A stretch of 54,165 nt of DNA from JANNYA01 sp031409855 (GCA_031409855.1 JANNYA010000045.1:1-54165), one strand, 5' to 3'; counted from the stretch's first letter, positions 1 through 8,580 are shown. The notes: generated by a model from the sequence alone, not told the origin. A program made the numbers and translations.

Positions 1-11
1 CACTCCCCCAC

Positions 12-1340
12 ATGACCGTCCGCACCTTAACGCGCGATCAGCACGACATTTCCCGTAAAGCCATCTCTTCTGCAGCGTTGCGCACCTTGTACGGTTTAAA
101 AGAAGCCGGATTTGATGCTTTTTTGGTCGGCGGCGCGGTACGCGATCTTTTGATCGGTGTACTGCCGAAAGATTTTGACATCGCTACCAACGCCACGCCG
201 GAAGAAATCCAGAAAGTATTTCGCAACTGCCGGCTGGTCGGGCGCCGATTCGTGATTGCGCACGTGCGTTTTGGCGGTGAAATCATTGAAGTCACAACCT
301 TTCGCGGCTCGGAAGGCACAGGTGATCGCCACGTCGAGGAAGGCGGGCGCATTTTGCGTGACAATGTGTTTGGTTCAATCGAAGAAGATGCGCTGCGTCG
401 GGACTTCAGCGTCAATGCGCTGTATTACAACATCGCCGATTTTAGTGTGCTGGATTTCGTCGGCGGCCTGGATGATTTGGAAAAGCGCGAGCTGAAATTG
501 ATCGGCGACGTGGCGACACGCTATCGGGAAGACCCGGTGCGCATGCTGCGTGCGGCGCGTCTAAAGGCCAAGCTTGGCTTCACGATGGCCAGCGAAACCG
601 AAAGGGAAATCGCTGAGCTCAATCCACTTTTGGCGGAAATTCCGCCAGCGCGGCTGTTTGATGAAGTATTAAAGCTGTTTTTATCCGGCCACGCCTTGGC
701 AAGCTGGGCGGAAATGCAGCGTTTAGGCTTGATTGAAGCACTGTTTCCGGCAATGCGCCCGGCCGTCATTCGGCGCAACAACACGTTTTTGCAGGCGGCG
801 TTAGGCAACACCGATGCGCGTATTGAGCTGGGCAAATCCGTCACGCCCGCGTTTTTGTTCGCCGCATTTGGTTGGGCACTGATGCAGCACCGGCTGGCAG
901 AACGCGGCCTGGATATGGGAAAAATCAGCTTTGATGAGCGCCTAGCGATGTTTGACGCGGCAATTTTGGATACTGCTGAACGGGTCGCGATGCCGCGTCG
1001 ATTTTCCTTGCAGGTGCGCGATATTTGGGAGCTGCAGGGGCGCTTGACCGACACCACGCCCTCACGCGCGCGCAAGCTGGTTGCTAACGCGCGTTTTCGT
1101 GCGGGCTATGATTTTCTGTTGCTGCGCGCCTATGCGGATGACCGTTTGCACGACTGGGCGCAGCGCTGGACGGACGCGCAGGATGCGGATGCGAATTTTG
1201 AAGCCATTTTCGGCGCGCACCGCAGCACCCGCGCGGCCGAGCTGGACTTTGAACCTGCCAGCGAGGCGGTTGCGGTGCGAAAGCGCAAACGCCGGGTGCG
1301 TACGCGCAGCGCAAAACCTAAGACGACCACCCCCGAATGA
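12..1340 (+). CDS. pcnB: Poly(A) polymerase I (PcnB)
   Basis: Adds 3' poly(A) tails to RNA, marking it for exonucleolytic decay in the cytoplasm. The class II nucleotidyltransferase head is clear: GGAVRDLL at residues 40-47 and the metal-binding pair D54/D56 in DFDIATNA, then the RNA-binding region with RYREDPVRMLRAARLKAKL. The C-terminus is strongly basic (KRKRRVRTRSAKPK), typical of PcnB and not of CCA-adding enzymes. The frame stays open upstream to the window edge, so the true start could lie a little further 5'; the ATG gives a 442-residue protein that begins just before the conserved domain. It overlaps folK by the four bases ATGA, which implies translational coupling. The pcnB-folK-panB-panC order is familiar from betaproteobacteria. 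Confidence 0.95.
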   Translation: MTVRTLTRDQHDISRKAISSAALRTLYGLKEAGFDAFLVGGAVRDLLIGVLPKDFDIATNATPEEIQKVFRNCRLVGRRFVIAHVRFGGEIIEVTTFRGSEGTGDRHVEEGGRILRDNVFGSIEEDALRRDFSVNALYYNIADFSVLDFVGGLDDLEKRELKLIGDVATRYREDPVRMLRAARLKAKLGFTMASETEREIAELNPLLAEIPPARLFDEVLKLFLSGHALASWAEMQRLGLIEALFPAMRPAVIRRNNTFLQAALGNTDARIELGKSVTPAFLFAAFGWALMQHRLAERGLDMGKISFDERLAMFDAAILDTAERVAMPRRFSLQVRDIWELQGRLTDTTPSRARKLVANARFRAGYDFLLLRAYADDRLHDWAQRWTDAQDADANFEAIFGAHRSTRAAELDFEPASEAVAVRKRKRRVRTRSAKPKTTTPE

Positions 1341-1876
1341 CGACGGCGTTCGTCGCTCTCGGCAGCAATTTGGCCGGGGTGTTGGAATCGCCACAGGCGC
1401 AGCTCAACGCAGCACTGGGGGCAATCGATGATTTAGCGTTTTCCCGCATTCGTCGCGTATCGAGTTACTACTCTACACCGGCCTGGGGCGATGCCGAAGC
1501 GGGTGATGACCAGCCAAGTTACATCAATGCGGTCGTGGAAATTCAAACTGATTTAGCGGCAGATGCGCTTTTGCGCGCCCTGCAAGCCATTGAAACTGCG
1601 CAAGGACGGCTACGCGACCCTAATCGCCAAAACGCGCCGCGCACGCTAGATTTGGACCTACTAATTTATGGTGGAATTCGCTTAAAAACGATTGACTTGA
1701 CTTGCCCACACCCGCGCATGCATGAACGTGCGTTTGTATTGCTGCCCTTGCTTGAAATTGCGCCGGACATAGTCATTCCGGGCTTGGGCAAAGCGGCAGG
1801 CTATTTAGCGGCACTAACGCCGTCGGATATTTATAAACTAGAACCGGAATTTCCAAATGGCATATATCAACCCTGA
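1337..1876 (+). CDS. folK: 2-amino-4-hydroxy-6-hydroxymethyldihydropteridine pyrophosphokinase
   Basis: Transfers pyrophosphate from ATP to 6-hydroxymethyl-dihydropterin, the step before dihydropteroate synthase in folate synthesis. LGSNL near residue 8 and the signature RDPNRQNAPRTLDLDLL at about 93-109, with metal-binding D105 and D107, identify HPPK. The length of 179 residues is normal. It starts inside the pcnB stop (ATGA) and its end overlaps the panB start by 20 bases, so these genes are probably one transcript. Another folate gene, folB, lies separately at about 29 kb. Confidence 0.95.
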   Translation: MTTAFVALGSNLAGVLESPQAQLNAALGAIDDLAFSRIRRVSSYYSTPAWGDAEAGDDQPSYINAVVEIQTDLAADALLRALQAIETAQGRLRDPNRQNAPRTLDLDLLIYGGIRLKTIDLTCPHPRMHERAFVLLPLLEIAPDIVIPGLGKAAGYLAALTPSDIYKLEPEFPNGIYQP

Positions 1877-2693
1877 ATTAAATCGCCCCGGCATCAACGT
1901 GCCAAAACTACTTGCGATGAAGCAAGCAGGCGAAAAAATCGCGATGATGACGGCCTATGATTATAGTTTTGGTCAAATCATGGACGCCGCCGGCATCGAC
2001 ATTGTGCTGGTCGGTGATTCACTCGGCATGGTAGTGCAAGGGCACAGCAGCACGCTGCCAGTGACCTTGAGTGATATCGCCTATCACACGCAAACAGTGG
2101 CGCGTGGTGTTAAAAAGGCGCTGGTGCTGGCGGATTTGCCGCTGCTGAGCTATGCGACGCTGGAGCGCGCGCTGGTGGCCACTGAAACCGTGTTGCGTGC
2201 CGGTGCGCAGATGGTGAAATTGGAGGGCGCTGGCCCAATGATTGACGTCATCGCGGGCTTGAGCGCGCGCGATGTTGCAGTGTGCGCGCATTTGGGGCTG
2301 ACGCCGCAATCGCTACATAAGCTAGGCGGTTTTAAAGTGCAAGGCCGCGATCAAAAGGCGCGTTCGCAGCTGCTGGCCGATGCCAAATCGGTGCAAGACG
2401 CGGGCGCCGATTTGCTGGTATTAGAATGCGTGCCGAGCGATGTCGCAGCCGAAATTACTGCGGCGCTGACCATTCCCACGATTGGCATCGGCGCAGGCCC
2501 AGAGTGTGATGGGCAAGTATTGGTGGTGTTTGATGCGCTCGGTATTGGTTTTGGCCGAAGGCCACGATTTGTGCACAATTTTCTCGAGGACTTGAGTGGT
2601 GCAAACGGCGCCATCAGCGTGCTCGCGGGCGTGCAAAATTACGTCAAAGCCGTCAAGGCAAAAACGTTTCCGGGGCCTGAACATGGCTACTGA
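1857..2693 (+). CDS. panB: 3-methyl-2-oxobutanoate hydroxymethyltransferase
   Basis: First committed step of pantothenate synthesis: methylene-THF plus 2-oxoisovalerate gives ketopantoate. TAYDYS (residues 32-37) and VGDSLGMV (52-59) belong to the (beta/alpha)8 active site and Mg-binding region, and the GIGAGPECDGQVLV segment is the conserved C-terminal signature. At 278 residues it is of usual length. It overlaps folK at the start and panC at the end, so folate and pantothenate genes are tightly coupled, fitting its need for a folate cofactor. Confidence 0.96.
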   Translation: MAYINPELNRPGINVPKLLAMKQAGEKIAMMTAYDYSFGQIMDAAGIDIVLVGDSLGMVVQGHSSTLPVTLSDIAYHTQTVARGVKKALVLADLPLLSYATLERALVATETVLRAGAQMVKLEGAGPMIDVIAGLSARDVAVCAHLGLTPQSLHKLGGFKVQGRDQKARSQLLADAKSVQDAGADLLVLECVPSDVAAEITAALTIPTIGIGAGPECDGQVLVVFDALGIGFGRRPRFVHNFLEDLSGANGAISVLAGVQNYVKAVKAKTFPGPEHGY

Positions 2694-3576
2694 CGCTTTA
2701 ATGCAATTGCAGACATTTACTGAAATTGCGCCGCTGCGACAGCAAATACAGGCCTGGCGCAGCGCTGGCGAGCGCATCGCATTTGTACCCACCATGGGCA
2801 ATTTACACGATGGGCATTTGTCGCTGGTGCATGTTGCTAAGCAGCACGCCACGCGCGTTGTGGCCAGCATCTTCGTCAACCCAAGCCAGTTTGGCCCGAA
2901 AGAAGACTTCGCCAGTTACCCACGCACCTTGGCGGCGGATCAAGCCCTGTTAGCGAGCGGCGGCTGTGACGCGCTGTTTGCACCGACGGTGGCAACGATG
3001 TATCCGACATCTTCGAGCCCCCCATTGCACACTGCCAACGCGCCATCGTTCGCGATTGATGTCGGCGCGATTGGCACTATTTTGTGCGGTGCGGTGCGGC
3101 CGGGGCATTTTTCTGGCGTCGCAACCGTCGTGGCGAAGCTTTTCAACATCGTGCAGGCGGATGTCGCAGTATTTGGCGAAAAGGACTTTCAGCAATTGCT
3201 GGTACTGCGCAAGTTGGTGCACCAGTTCAATTTCCCGCTCGACATTGTTGGCGCAGCGACCATTCGTGAAGCTAGCGGCCTAGCCCGCAGCTCGCGCAAT
3301 CAATATTTGAGTAGTGAAGAACGTGAGCAAGCGCGTGTCATTTACGCCACGCTGTTGCAAATGCGCGACATGCGCCAACGCGGTGTTGACGCCGAACAGG
3401 TGCAAGCCCAGGCTTTAATCACTTTGCAGACGGCCGGCTTCAATCCCGATTATGCCGTCACTCGTGACGCACAAACGCTTGATTTAATTAGCATTTCAAG
3501 CAAAATTGAAGTCGCAATGATCGCCGCACGCTTAGGTAAAGCACGGCTAATAGACAACATTTATTGGAATAGTTAG
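2683..3576 (+). CDS. panC: Pantothenate synthetase
   Basis: ATP-dependent condensation of pantoate and beta-alanine. Visible motifs: PTMGNLHDGHLSLV (HxGH-type nucleotide site), FVNPSQFGP, GAVRPGHFSGVATVVAKLFN, FGEKDFQQL and the KMSKS-like SGLARSSRNQYLS. The start is ambiguous: ATG at 2683 overlaps panB by 11 bases and gives 297 residues, while ATG at 2701 gives 291 and starts nearer to where E. coli PanC begins. The frame also opens upstream at 2596, but that part is inside panB and not PanC-like. Last gene of the pcnB-folK-panB-panC operon. Confidence 0.95.
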   Translation: MATDALMQLQTFTEIAPLRQQIQAWRSAGERIAFVPTMGNLHDGHLSLVHVAKQHATRVVASIFVNPSQFGPKEDFASYPRTLAADQALLASGGCDALFAPTVATMYPTSSSPPLHTANAPSFAIDVGAIGTILCGAVRPGHFSGVATVVAKLFNIVQADVAVFGEKDFQQLLVLRKLVHQFNFPLDIVGAATIREASGLARSSRNQYLSSEEREQARVIYATLLQMRDMRQRGVDAEQVQAQALITLQTAGFNPDYAVTRDAQTLDLISISSKIEVAMIAARLGKARLIDNIYWNS

Positions 3577-3615
3577 GGCAAAAAAATACTTCAAAAAAGA
3601 TGTTGTTTTTTTGCC
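3577..3615 (+). other. A/T-rich inverted repeat directly after panC
   Basis: Ten-base perfect arms (3577-3586 and 3606-3615) begin at the base after the panC stop and have a 19-base loop. The arms carry seven A and seven T, so the stem is weak, and no separate U-tract follows. It may be a 3'-end stabiliser or processing signal rather than a proper terminator. Confidence 0.35.
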
Positions 3616-3635
3616 AATGCTGATGTATCTTTCTT

Positions 3636-3760
3636 ACCACTTGGTGCAACTTCTAGGTTTTAGCTACCAAGCGATGTTCTCTAGGCAGGGCGCCTAAACA
3701 ATTGAAAGCTATCGTTTTACGATACACCCCGGTTCTTTTGAATCGGGGTTTTTTCTTTTT
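3636..3760 (+). ncRNA. Candidate small RNA with four hairpins and a terminator
   Basis: No convincing protein gene lies between panC and vapC, but the + strand holds four consecutive hairpins: CTTGGT/ACCAAG at 3640-3671, TAGGC/GCCTA at 3682-3696, TATCG/CGATA at 3710-3724, and the terminator at 3727-3754. Such a chain ending in a GC stem and U-tract is the layout of an intergenic or 3'-UTR-derived small RNA. I recognise no family and see no clear promoter, so it could simply be the structured 3' UTR of the pan operon. Entirely structural inference. Confidence 0.3.
3727..3760 (+). terminator. Rho-independent terminator
   Basis: Nine-base stem (3727-3735 with 3740-3748, one G-T pair) closed by a TTTT loop, followed by TTTTTTCTTTTT. 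This is the strongest intrinsic terminator in the window. It would end the panC transcript or the candidate small RNA before the convergent vapBC genes. Confidence 0.85.
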
Positions 3761-3805
3761 CCGGAAACATTGTATTGAGTTTGGTAACGCACACCCCGTC
3801 GTCAC

Positions 3806-4186
3806 TCACGCACTTTGTTTAGCACGGTATTGCACACCCGGCACGGCGATTAAATCGGCGTCTTGCGTAAAAAGCTGCGCCTGATGCAATTGCGCGGTTT
3901 GCCAGATAATCGCGTCGGCCATGGCAAGTTTGTAATGCATCGAAGCGATTGCGGCCAGCTGCAAATTGTTTGCATCCAGGTGCACGATGTGGCCGCGACG
4001 CATCGCATTGACCGCGCGCTCGGCGAAAGCTTGGCCACGTTGCAATAACACGCGTTTGCAGACTTCATAAATCGTTATTGACGGCACGATTAACTTCGGT
4101 AGGTCGATCAAAACAGGTTCAAAAAACCCAGCATTAGGGCCGCCCGCGATGTATTCCAGCCAGCCACAGGAATCGACAACATTCAT
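3806..4186 (-). CDS. VapC-family PIN-domain toxin
   Basis: Small ribonuclease of the PIN fold, presumed toxin of a type II module. Its 126 residues carry the acidic set D5 (VVDSCGW), E41 (IYEVCKR), D91 (MADAIIW) and D109/D111 near the end, which bind the catalytic metals. Its start overlaps the antitoxin stop by ATGA, the usual antitoxin-first order. The target RNA cannot be read from sequence, though many VapC enzymes cut tRNA or 23S rRNA. Confidence 0.85.
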   Translation of the reverse strand: MNVVDSCGWLEYIAGGPNAGFFEPVLIDLPKLIVPSITIYEVCKRVLLQRGQAFAERAVNAMRRGHIVHLDANNLQLAAIASMHYKLAMADAIIWQTAQLHQAQLFTQDADLIAVPGVQYRAKQSA

Positions 4187-4428
4187 TCGGCTTCGGTGCC
4201 ACGAACTGCTGAATCCCCGAATGACGCGTCTTCAGGGTCGTTGGGCACCTCGGTATTGATGCCAGGGCACATGCCACGAATGGCAGAAATCGGCAGCACG
4301 GGCACTAGTTCTACATGAGCACCGACGACGCGCGCCTCAAGACGCTGTCCGGCAACCAGATTTAAGGCTTTACGAACATCCTTTGGTATGACAACTTGAA
4401 ATTTGGGCGACAAAGCTACGGAGGTCAT
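4183..4428 (-). CDS. AbrB/SpoVT-type antitoxin (VapB)
   Basis: Eighty-one residues with a swapped-hairpin AbrB DNA-binding domain at the N-terminus (SPKFQVVIPKDVRKALNL), followed by an acidic tail that would wrap the PIN toxin. The reading frame is open to 4566, but the first 46 residues of that longer form are not family-like, so ATG at 4428 is preferred. A palindrome at 4454-4470 just upstream is the likely autoregulatory operator. Confidence 0.8.
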   Translation of the reverse strand: MTSVALSPKFQVVIPKDVRKALNLVAGQRLEARVVGAHVELVPVLPISAIRGMCPGINTEVPNDPEDASFGDSAVRGTEAE

Positions 4429-4453
4429 GAGGGCATTCTCGCCAACTGGAGCT

Positions 4454-4470
4454 AAATCGTAGCACGATTT
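4454..4470 (-). promoter_or_regulatory. Palindromic operator candidate of vapBC
   Basis: AAATCGT-AGC-ACGATTT is a perfect inverted repeat with 7-base arms, 26 bases upstream of the vapB ATG. Read on the minus strand it contains TACGAT, a plausible -10 hexamer, though no good -35 precedes it. AbrB-type antitoxins bind such palindromes together with their toxin to repress their own promoter. Confidence 0.5.
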
Positions 4471-4631
4471 TGAAAACGCTTTACGAATTTCCGTTTGCAA
4501 ACGGCGTTCCGCGCGCCAAAGGCGAAAACCTGAGCCGCAACCAAACACCCGTTTAGACGTCCACACGGTCTTTTACTTGGCGTGTATTATTCGCGCCCTC
4601 TCAATCCACAACAATTCCAAGGACTCCACTG

Positions 4632-5831
4632 ATGAGTGCATATCTTTTTACCTCTGAATCCGTCTCCGAAGGCCACCCGGACAAACTTTGCGATCAAGTT
4701 TCTGATGCCGTTTTAGACGCGATTTTGGCGCAAGATAAAAATGCACGCGTGGCTTGTGAAACCTTAGCAAAAACCGGCGCTGTGATTGTTGCCGGTGAAA
4801 TCACCACCTCGGCTTGGATTGATATCGAAGCCATTGCGCGCAAAGTCGTGACCGATATTGGTTACAACAACTCCGAAGTGGGCTTCGACGGCAACACCTG
4901 CGCGATTATTAACATGATTGGTAAGCAAAGCCCGGATATCAACCAAGGTGTCGACCGCAAGAAGCCAGAAGAGCAAGGCGCAGGCGATCAAGGATTGATG
5001 TTTGGCTATGCCTGCAATGAAGCGCCTGAATTTATGCCAGCTCCGCTGTATTACAGCCACCGCTTGGTTGAGCAACAAGCCAAAGTGCGCAAAGCGAAAA
5101 AATCAGCGTTATCCTGGTTGCGTCCAGATGCAAAAAGCCAAGTCACCCTGCGCTATGAAAATGGCAAAGTTGCGGGTATCGACGCGGTCGTGCTTTCCAC
5201 CCAGCATGATCCTTCAGTCAAACTGAAAGATTTGCGCGAAGGTGTGATGGAATTGATCATCAAACCCATTTTGCCAGCTAAATTGGTCGACAAGAAAACC
5301 AAATTCCACATTAACCCAACCGGCAATTTCGTGATCGGCGGCCCCGTGGGCGATTGCGGATTGACCGGTCGTAAAATCATCGTTGACAGCTACGGCGGCA
5401 TGGCGCGCCATGGCGGCGGCGCATTTTCTGGCAAAGATCCGTCCAAAGTTGACCGCTCAGCGGCCTATGCGGCACGCTACGTTGCCAAAAATATCGTTGC
5501 GGCAGGCTTGGCGGATCGCTGCGAAGTACAAGTCAGCTACGCGATTGGCGTGGCCGAACCGACTTCTATTTCGGTAACCACCTTTGGCACCGGCAAAATC
5601 GAAGATTCGCTTATCGAACAATTGATCCGTGCGCACTTCGACCTACGCCCGTACGGCATTTTGCAAATGCTTGATCTGATCCACCCGATTTATCAACCGA
5701 CCGCGAGCTACGGCCACTTTGGCCGTAAGCCGTATGCCATGAAGATGGCTGATGGCTCGGTAGCGACCGCATTCAGCTGGGAAAAGACCGACCGCGCTGA
5801 AGCATTGCGTTCGGCCGCCAAGCTAAAGTAA
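4632..5831 (+). CDS. metK: S-adenosylmethionine synthetase
   Basis: Makes S-adenosylmethionine from methionine and ATP. Conserved blocks: GHPDKLCDQ near residue 14, GAGDQGLMFGYA, FVIGGPVGDCGLTGRKI and the phosphate-binding GGGAFSGKDPSKVDRSAAY. The length of 399 residues is standard for bacterial MetK. A Shine-Dalgarno AAGGA lies about ten bases before the ATG. It is transcribed divergently from vapBC; I saw no recognisable SAM riboswitch in the 200-base leader. Confidence 0.97.
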   Translation: MSAYLFTSESVSEGHPDKLCDQVSDAVLDAILAQDKNARVACETLAKTGAVIVAGEITTSAWIDIEAIARKVVTDIGYNNSEVGFDGNTCAIINMIGKQSPDINQGVDRKKPEEQGAGDQGLMFGYACNEAPEFMPAPLYYSHRLVEQQAKVRKAKKSALSWLRPDAKSQVTLRYENGKVAGIDAVVLSTQHDPSVKLKDLREGVMELIIKPILPAKLVDKKTKFHINPTGNFVIGGPVGDCGLTGRKIIVDSYGGMARHGGGAFSGKDPSKVDRSAAYAARYVAKNIVAAGLADRCEVQVSYAIGVAEPTSISVTTFGTGKIEDSLIEQLIRAHFDLRPYGILQMLDLIHPIYQPTASYGHFGRKPYAMKMADGSVATAFSWEKTDRAEALRSAAKLK

Positions 5832-5839
5832 TTATTTGG

Positions 5840-5871
5840 CTCGGGCTAGCGCCGCTCGGCGCTAACCCGAG
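5840..5871. terminator. Strong hairpin between convergent metK and response regulator
   Basis: Fourteen-base arms (5840-5853 and 5858-5871) with a single mismatch and a four-base loop, placed between convergent genes. Neither side is followed by a run of T, so it is either a Rho-assisted terminator or a transcript-stabilising hairpin. Confidence 0.5.
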
Positions 5872-5886
5872 CTTCTAAGCAAGGAC

Positions 5887-6510
5887 TCAATTCAATCCAT
5901 GCCGCCAAACCCAAACCGCAACTTGGGTACGATCAACCAGATCAAGCTTATGCAAAATGCTGCCGACGTGGCTTTTAACGGTTTTTTCGGCGATTCCCAG
6001 CGCGTCGCCGATTTCTTTGTTCGAGTAACCTTGGGCAATCGTGCGCATCACTTCCAACTCGCGCACACTCAATAAGCTGAGCCCATCCGGCGCGCGGCCA
6101 CCACGCAGCGCCTCGGTCGCGCGCGGATCCAACACGATCTCGCCGCGCGCCACACGCCGCAAGGACGCCGCAAGTTCAGTCGCGGCAATGTCTTTAAAGA
6201 CAAAACCACAAACGCCAGCCGCAAGTGCCTCCGTCACCGGCAAACGATGCGCAGCCGAGGTTAAAATTAGGCTTTTCGTGCCAGGGCTTGCGAGGCGAAT
6301 GCGGCTGCAGGCCGCCACGCCATTTTCGCCCGGCATCAACAAATCCACCAAGGCAAGCTCAGGCTGTTTTGCTTTGGCAATAGCGGCAGCACCCAGCGCA
6401 TCCGAGGCTTCGCCGACTATGGAAAAATCCGGTAAGGTTTCAAAAAACGCGCGCAGACCGCGCCGCACTACTTCATGATCATCCACGATGATCATCGTCA
6501 TTCCAGCCAT
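5887..6510 (-). CDS. NarL/FixJ-type response regulator
   Basis: DNA-binding output of a two-component system. The receiver domain holds acidic D10/D11 and the phospho-acceptor D56 in LVDLLMPGENG; the lysine lies in FVFKDI. A LuxR-type HTH follows at about 140-205 (LSVRELEVMRTIAQGYSNKEI, then EKTVKSHVGSILHKL). At 207 residues it is of normal size. Its start overlaps the histidine kinase end by 13 bases, so the pair is co-translated. The regulon cannot be inferred from the neighbourhood. Confidence 0.92.
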   Translation of the reverse strand: MAGMTMIIVDDHEVVRRGLRAFFETLPDFSIVGEASDALGAAAIAKAKQPELALVDLLMPGENGVAACSRIRLASPGTKSLILTSAAHRLPVTEALAAGVCGFVFKDIAATELAASLRRVARGEIVLDPRATEALRGGRAPDGLSLLSVRELEVMRTIAQGYSNKEIGDALGIAEKTVKSHVGSILHKLDLVDRTQVAVWVWRHGLN

Positions 6511-7889
6511 TGCAGCTCCACTTTAGTTCCGTTTTCAGCGCGGGATTTATTGCCAGTGTGAATGTTTAAACTCCCCGTGGGAAGCCTGCGCGCACGATCC
6601 GATAAGTTTTTTAAACCCATCGAATCTTTTAGTAGCGCCGTTGCCAGCTCAAAGCCGCAACCATTGTCGCTAATGTCGAGCTGGTACGCGCCGGCCGATC
6701 CACGCAACACAATGTTGACCTGCGTGGCACCGCTATGCCGCCATACGTTTGCCAAAGCTTCGTCCACAATGCGTAAAGCGCCGGCAAGGTCAGGCGCGCC
6801 TAAATTGGAAGGCTTATCGCACTTATGCTGAAAATCGCACGCGATTCCACTGCGGCGCGAAAAATCTTCGCTGCGCCGTCGTAGCGCATCGTCCAGCGTC
6901 ACGACTTCGCCAGCCTCATCCGAAACGCGTAATTGACCCAAAATGATGTCCAAATCGCGCCGGATTTGCACCGAAAGCTGCTGCGCCTCCTCAAGTGCCT
7001 GAAAAGCTGGGCTGCGACTAAAATCATGCACCGAACTGTTCAAAAATTTCGGCAAAACCGCCGCGAGCGCACCTAGCTGTAGCTCGAGCGCAAACCCGTG
7101 TTGCTTGACGCTGTCGTGCAAATCTTGCGCAAGGCGCTCACGCTCTTCCAACACTGCAAGGCGCGCACGTTCTTCCATGCGCGCGCGCAATGCCATTGCC
7201 ACGTGATTTAACCGCCGCGTCAGTGCACCAATTTCATCGCGGCTTTCATCTTTCAACGGGGTGGCAAAGCGCTCGCGGCTCCAGCCTTCGGCAGCAACGG
7301 CAATACGATCTAAGCGGCGCAGCACCACGCGATGTAAAAATATACCCGCCCCCACGCCGACCAACAGCAAACACGCCACCATCACCGGCCATTCAAAACT
7401 AAACACCGACTGCATCCGGCGCCAAGGCGGTGAAAGCGCCAACTCAATACGTACAAATTCCTCCGCACCCGGCACCGGTGACTGTGCTTTCCAGCGCTGC
7501 GCGCCCGCTTCGGCGACTGTGGTTGCACCCGCCGCCGCCACCCAAAGCGAGCCATCCGCGCGCCGCAGCGTGATGCGAATCGGCTCAGTGGACAATTCTG
7601 CCAACACAAAAGGCTCGCTCAGCCAAGTCGAATGTGGGTCCTGCAGCGTCAAGCGGGCATTATTGAGCCGCAGCCGTATTTCCTCAGGCGGGTCTTCAAG
7701 ATGCATGGAAATTTGTTGCGCCAAGGACTCCGCTTCGCGCTGCAACGCGCCACCATTTAGCGCACGCGCGACAGCGGCATACTCGAAACTTAAGACCGAT
7801 ACCTCGACCGCAAGCAGCGCTGGAATGCTAAAAGCGATCAAAAACAGCACCAGCTTGGCCGTTAAGCTGCGGGTTCGGGATGCCTTCAT
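6498..7889 (-). CDS. NarX/DesK-type sensor histidine kinase
   Basis: Membrane sensor for the following regulator. Order: TM helix at about 12-29, periplasmic region to about 160, second TM at 167-186, HAMP linker, a HisKA_3 dimerisation domain with the phospho-accepting histidine H258 in LAQDLHDSVKQHG, and an HATPase_c domain (ANVWRHSGAT, DISDNGCGFE, MGLKNLSDRARRL). The kinase ends 13 bases into the regulator gene. The periplasmic domain resembles no ligand domain I recognise, so the signal is unknown. Confidence 0.9.
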   Translation of the reverse strand: MKASRTRSLTAKLVLFLIAFSIPALLAVEVSVLSFEYAAVARALNGGALQREAESLAQQISMHLEDPPEEIRLRLNNARLTLQDPHSTWLSEPFVLAELSTEPIRITLRRADGSLWVAAAGATTVAEAGAQRWKAQSPVPGAEEFVRIELALSPPWRRMQSVFSFEWPVMVACLLLVGVGAGIFLHRVVLRRLDRIAVAAEGWSRERFATPLKDESRDEIGALTRRLNHVAMALRARMEERARLAVLEERERLAQDLHDSVKQHGFALELQLGALAAVLPKFLNSSVHDFSRSPAFQALEEAQQLSVQIRRDLDIILGQLRVSDEAGEVVTLDDALRRRSEDFSRRSGIACDFQHKCDKPSNLGAPDLAGALRIVDEALANVWRHSGATQVNIVLRGSAGAYQLDISDNGCGFELATALLKDSMGLKNLSDRARRLPTGSLNIHTGNKSRAENGTKVELQWLE

Positions 7890-7921
7890 GGCCGTCGAAT
7901 CATGCGCTTTTAGAGCATGCC

Positions 7922-8509
7922 CTAAAGCCCGATCCGCCCGCCGAAGGCATGCGCCAGCGTCGTTTTATCGATGTATTCCAGCTCCCCACCGACCGGCACG
8001 CCATGCGCGATGCGGCTAGCGCTTACCTGCGCGTCTTTCGCAAGTTCCGCTAAAAAATGCGCGGTTGCCTCACCTTCCACCGTTGGATTGGTAGCGATGA
8101 TCAATTCACGCACCGAACCGGAGCGCAATATTTGCTTCAGTTGATCCAGCCCTAGCTGGGCTGGACCCAGGCCATCTAGCGGGGAAAGGCGCCCGTGCAG
8201 CACGAAATATTGCCCACGAAAACCGGTTGCGGCTTCCAGCGCGTGCAAGTCCGCGGGCGTTTCCACCACGCACAGCGCGCCACTGGCGCGCTGTGGATTA
8301 GCGCAAATTGCGCATTCCACGTCTTCAGTCAAGGTGCGGCAACGCTGACAGCGCACAACGCGCTCGGCCGCAGTGGACAGCGCGCGCGCTAAACGCAGCG
8401 CCCCCGAGCGATCGCGTTCCAGCAAATGAAACGCCATACGCTGCGCGCTTTTAGCACCGACTCCCGGTAAGCGCTTGAGCGACTCGATCAATTCGGCGAT
8501 TACCGACAC
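7922..8509 (-). CDS. recR: Recombination protein RecR
   Basis: Works with RecF/RecO to load RecA at single-strand gaps. Helix-hairpin-helix segment LPGVGAKSAQRMAFHLL at about 14-30, a four-cysteine zinc finger (C54, C57, C66, C69) and a C-terminal Toprim domain (LIIATNPTVEGEATAHFL). The start is GTG at 8509: no ATG precedes it before the in-frame stop near 8590. The usual 5' flank is occupied by a 30-bp tandem repeat that reaches to within one base of the start codon, and no good Shine-Dalgarno is visible. ybaB lies upstream in the same direction. Confidence 0.95.
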   Translation of the reverse strand: MSVIAELIESLKRLPGVGAKSAQRMAFHLLERDRSGALRLARALSTAAERVVRCQRCRTLTEDVECAICANPQRASGALCVVETPADLHALEAATGFRGQYFVLHGRLSPLDGLGPAQLGLDQLKQILRSGSVRELIIATNPTVEGEATAHFLAELAKDAQVSASRIAHGVPVGGELEYIDKTTLAHAFGGRIGL

Positions 8510-8510
8510 G

Positions 8511-8580
8511 CTTGTCTGCCGTGTCGCCTGCCGGGCGAGACTTGTCTGTCGTGTCGCCTGCCGGGCGAGACTTGTCTGCC
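8511..8580. repeat. 30-bp tandem repeat (2.3 copies) at the recR start
   Basis: Units at 8511-8540 and 8541-8570 differ by one base, and a 10-base partial third copy ends at 8580. Within each unit the core TCGCC-TGCCG-GGCGA forms a hairpin of about 5-8 bp. The period is divisible by three and the frame of recR stays open through it. The array fills most of the gap between ybaB and recR and would form the recR translation-initiation region. Confidence 0.9.

Noticed and set aside
4555..4631. A SAM riboswitch upstream of metK
   Set aside because: The leader is short and I could not draw any known SAM riboswitch fold. Only a TATTAT -10-like hexamer is visible, without a matching -35.
8511..8580. 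CRISPR array
   Set aside because: The units are directly adjacent with no spacers.
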